Shown here: piece by piece, positions 6,232 to 6,361 of the stretch
Position numbering within the stretch: the first letter of the stretch is position 1
How the letters are laid out: each line of letters starts with the position of its first letter
NCBI GenBank assembly: GCA_037444845.1
Contig: JBBILQ010000089.1
Span: 1 to 6,361 of the forward strand
Direction: 5' to 3'
Length of the DNA stretch: 6,361 nt
Origin: JARYMI01 sp037444845
GTDB lineage: Bacteria; Acidobacteriota; Aminicenantia; Aminicenantales; UBA8522
Made by a program: the position numbers and the translations under genes
Notes under the pieces: generated by a model
Told to the model about the DNA's origin: nothing
The model's database searches: none
The model's input: the letters and a program-made list of their open reading frames with translations, nothing else

Positions 6232-6361
6232 CTGGTCCAGCGAATCGTACTGCTGCTTTTCCTTGAACGGCGTCCCGTCGGGATAATAGAACCTGTTCTT
6301 TGGGTGTCAGGCTTTAATCCTCATCCGGTCAATCTTCCGGAGGAGGGCTTGGTCATACTTA
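6232..6361 (-). pseudogene. 5' continuation of the methyltransferase, broken by an in-frame TGA
   Basis: Reading the same frame upstream of 6231 gives HPKNRFYYPDGTPFKEK and then QQYDSLDQ, which runs straight into LFTKRN. This matches the segment that precedes LFTKRN in this methylase family. A TGA at 6309-6307 interrupts it. Beyond the stop the same frame reads KYDQALLRKIDRMRIKA to the window edge, also family-like. Family members have a Trp just before this (Y/H)P, so the stop most likely replaces TGG by a single G-to-A change on the coding strand (plus-strand CCA to TCA). The frame is otherwise intact on both sides. Causes could be a nonsense mutation, a sequencing or assembly error, or readthrough. 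The upstream part is outside the window. Confidence 0.7.

Noticed and set aside
6307..6309. TGA reassigned to Trp or Gly in this organism
   Set aside because: The alpha-subunit gene ends at TGA at the family's usual length, and Trp residues elsewhere use TGG.

Overview
All real genes in this window lie on the minus strand, so transcription runs from high to low coordinates. The sequence is moderately GC-rich with dense, bacterial-style gene packing and purine-rich ribosome binding sites. It uses the standard genetic code: Trp is TGG, and TGA serves as a normal stop in the CoA-ligase alpha gene. The ferredoxin-fused CoA ligase points to an anaerobe, probably an uncultivated environmental bacterium. 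I cannot fix the phylum from this sequence.

Layout in the direction of transcription. (1) 6361-4318: an adenine-specific DNA methyltransferase of the large DPPY family. Its 5' end is outside the window. The reading frame is interrupted by one in-frame TGA at 6307-6309, where the family normally has a Trp. The C-terminus carries a domain resembling a PD-(D/E)XK nuclease, with an E-x-E active-site variant. (2) 4272-2707: a succinyl-CoA-synthetase-beta-like ATP-grasp subunit with an unusual C-terminal extension holding two [4Fe-4S] motifs. (3) 2706-2496: a 211-nt AT-rich gap with an 18-nt tandem repeat. (4) 2495-1602: the matching alpha subunit with its phosphohistidine. (5) 1567-788: a short citrate-synthase-fold protein of citryl-CoA lyase size with all three catalytic residues. 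(6) 778-245: an HD-domain hydrolase translationally coupled to the lyase. (7) 244-1: a GC-rich non-coding tract with hairpins and a 45-nt imperfect repeat.

The best reading of 4272-788 is a citrate-cleavage module. An ATP-dependent two-subunit CoA ligase would activate citrate to citryl-CoA. The lyase would split it to acetyl-CoA and oxaloacetate, as in the two-step variant of the reductive TCA cycle (citryl-CoA synthetase plus citryl-CoA lyase). The ferredoxin tail suggests a link to redox state or to an electron-transfer partner. The HD protein's role is unknown, but its position implies co-expression. The methyltransferase is probably an unrelated neighbour.
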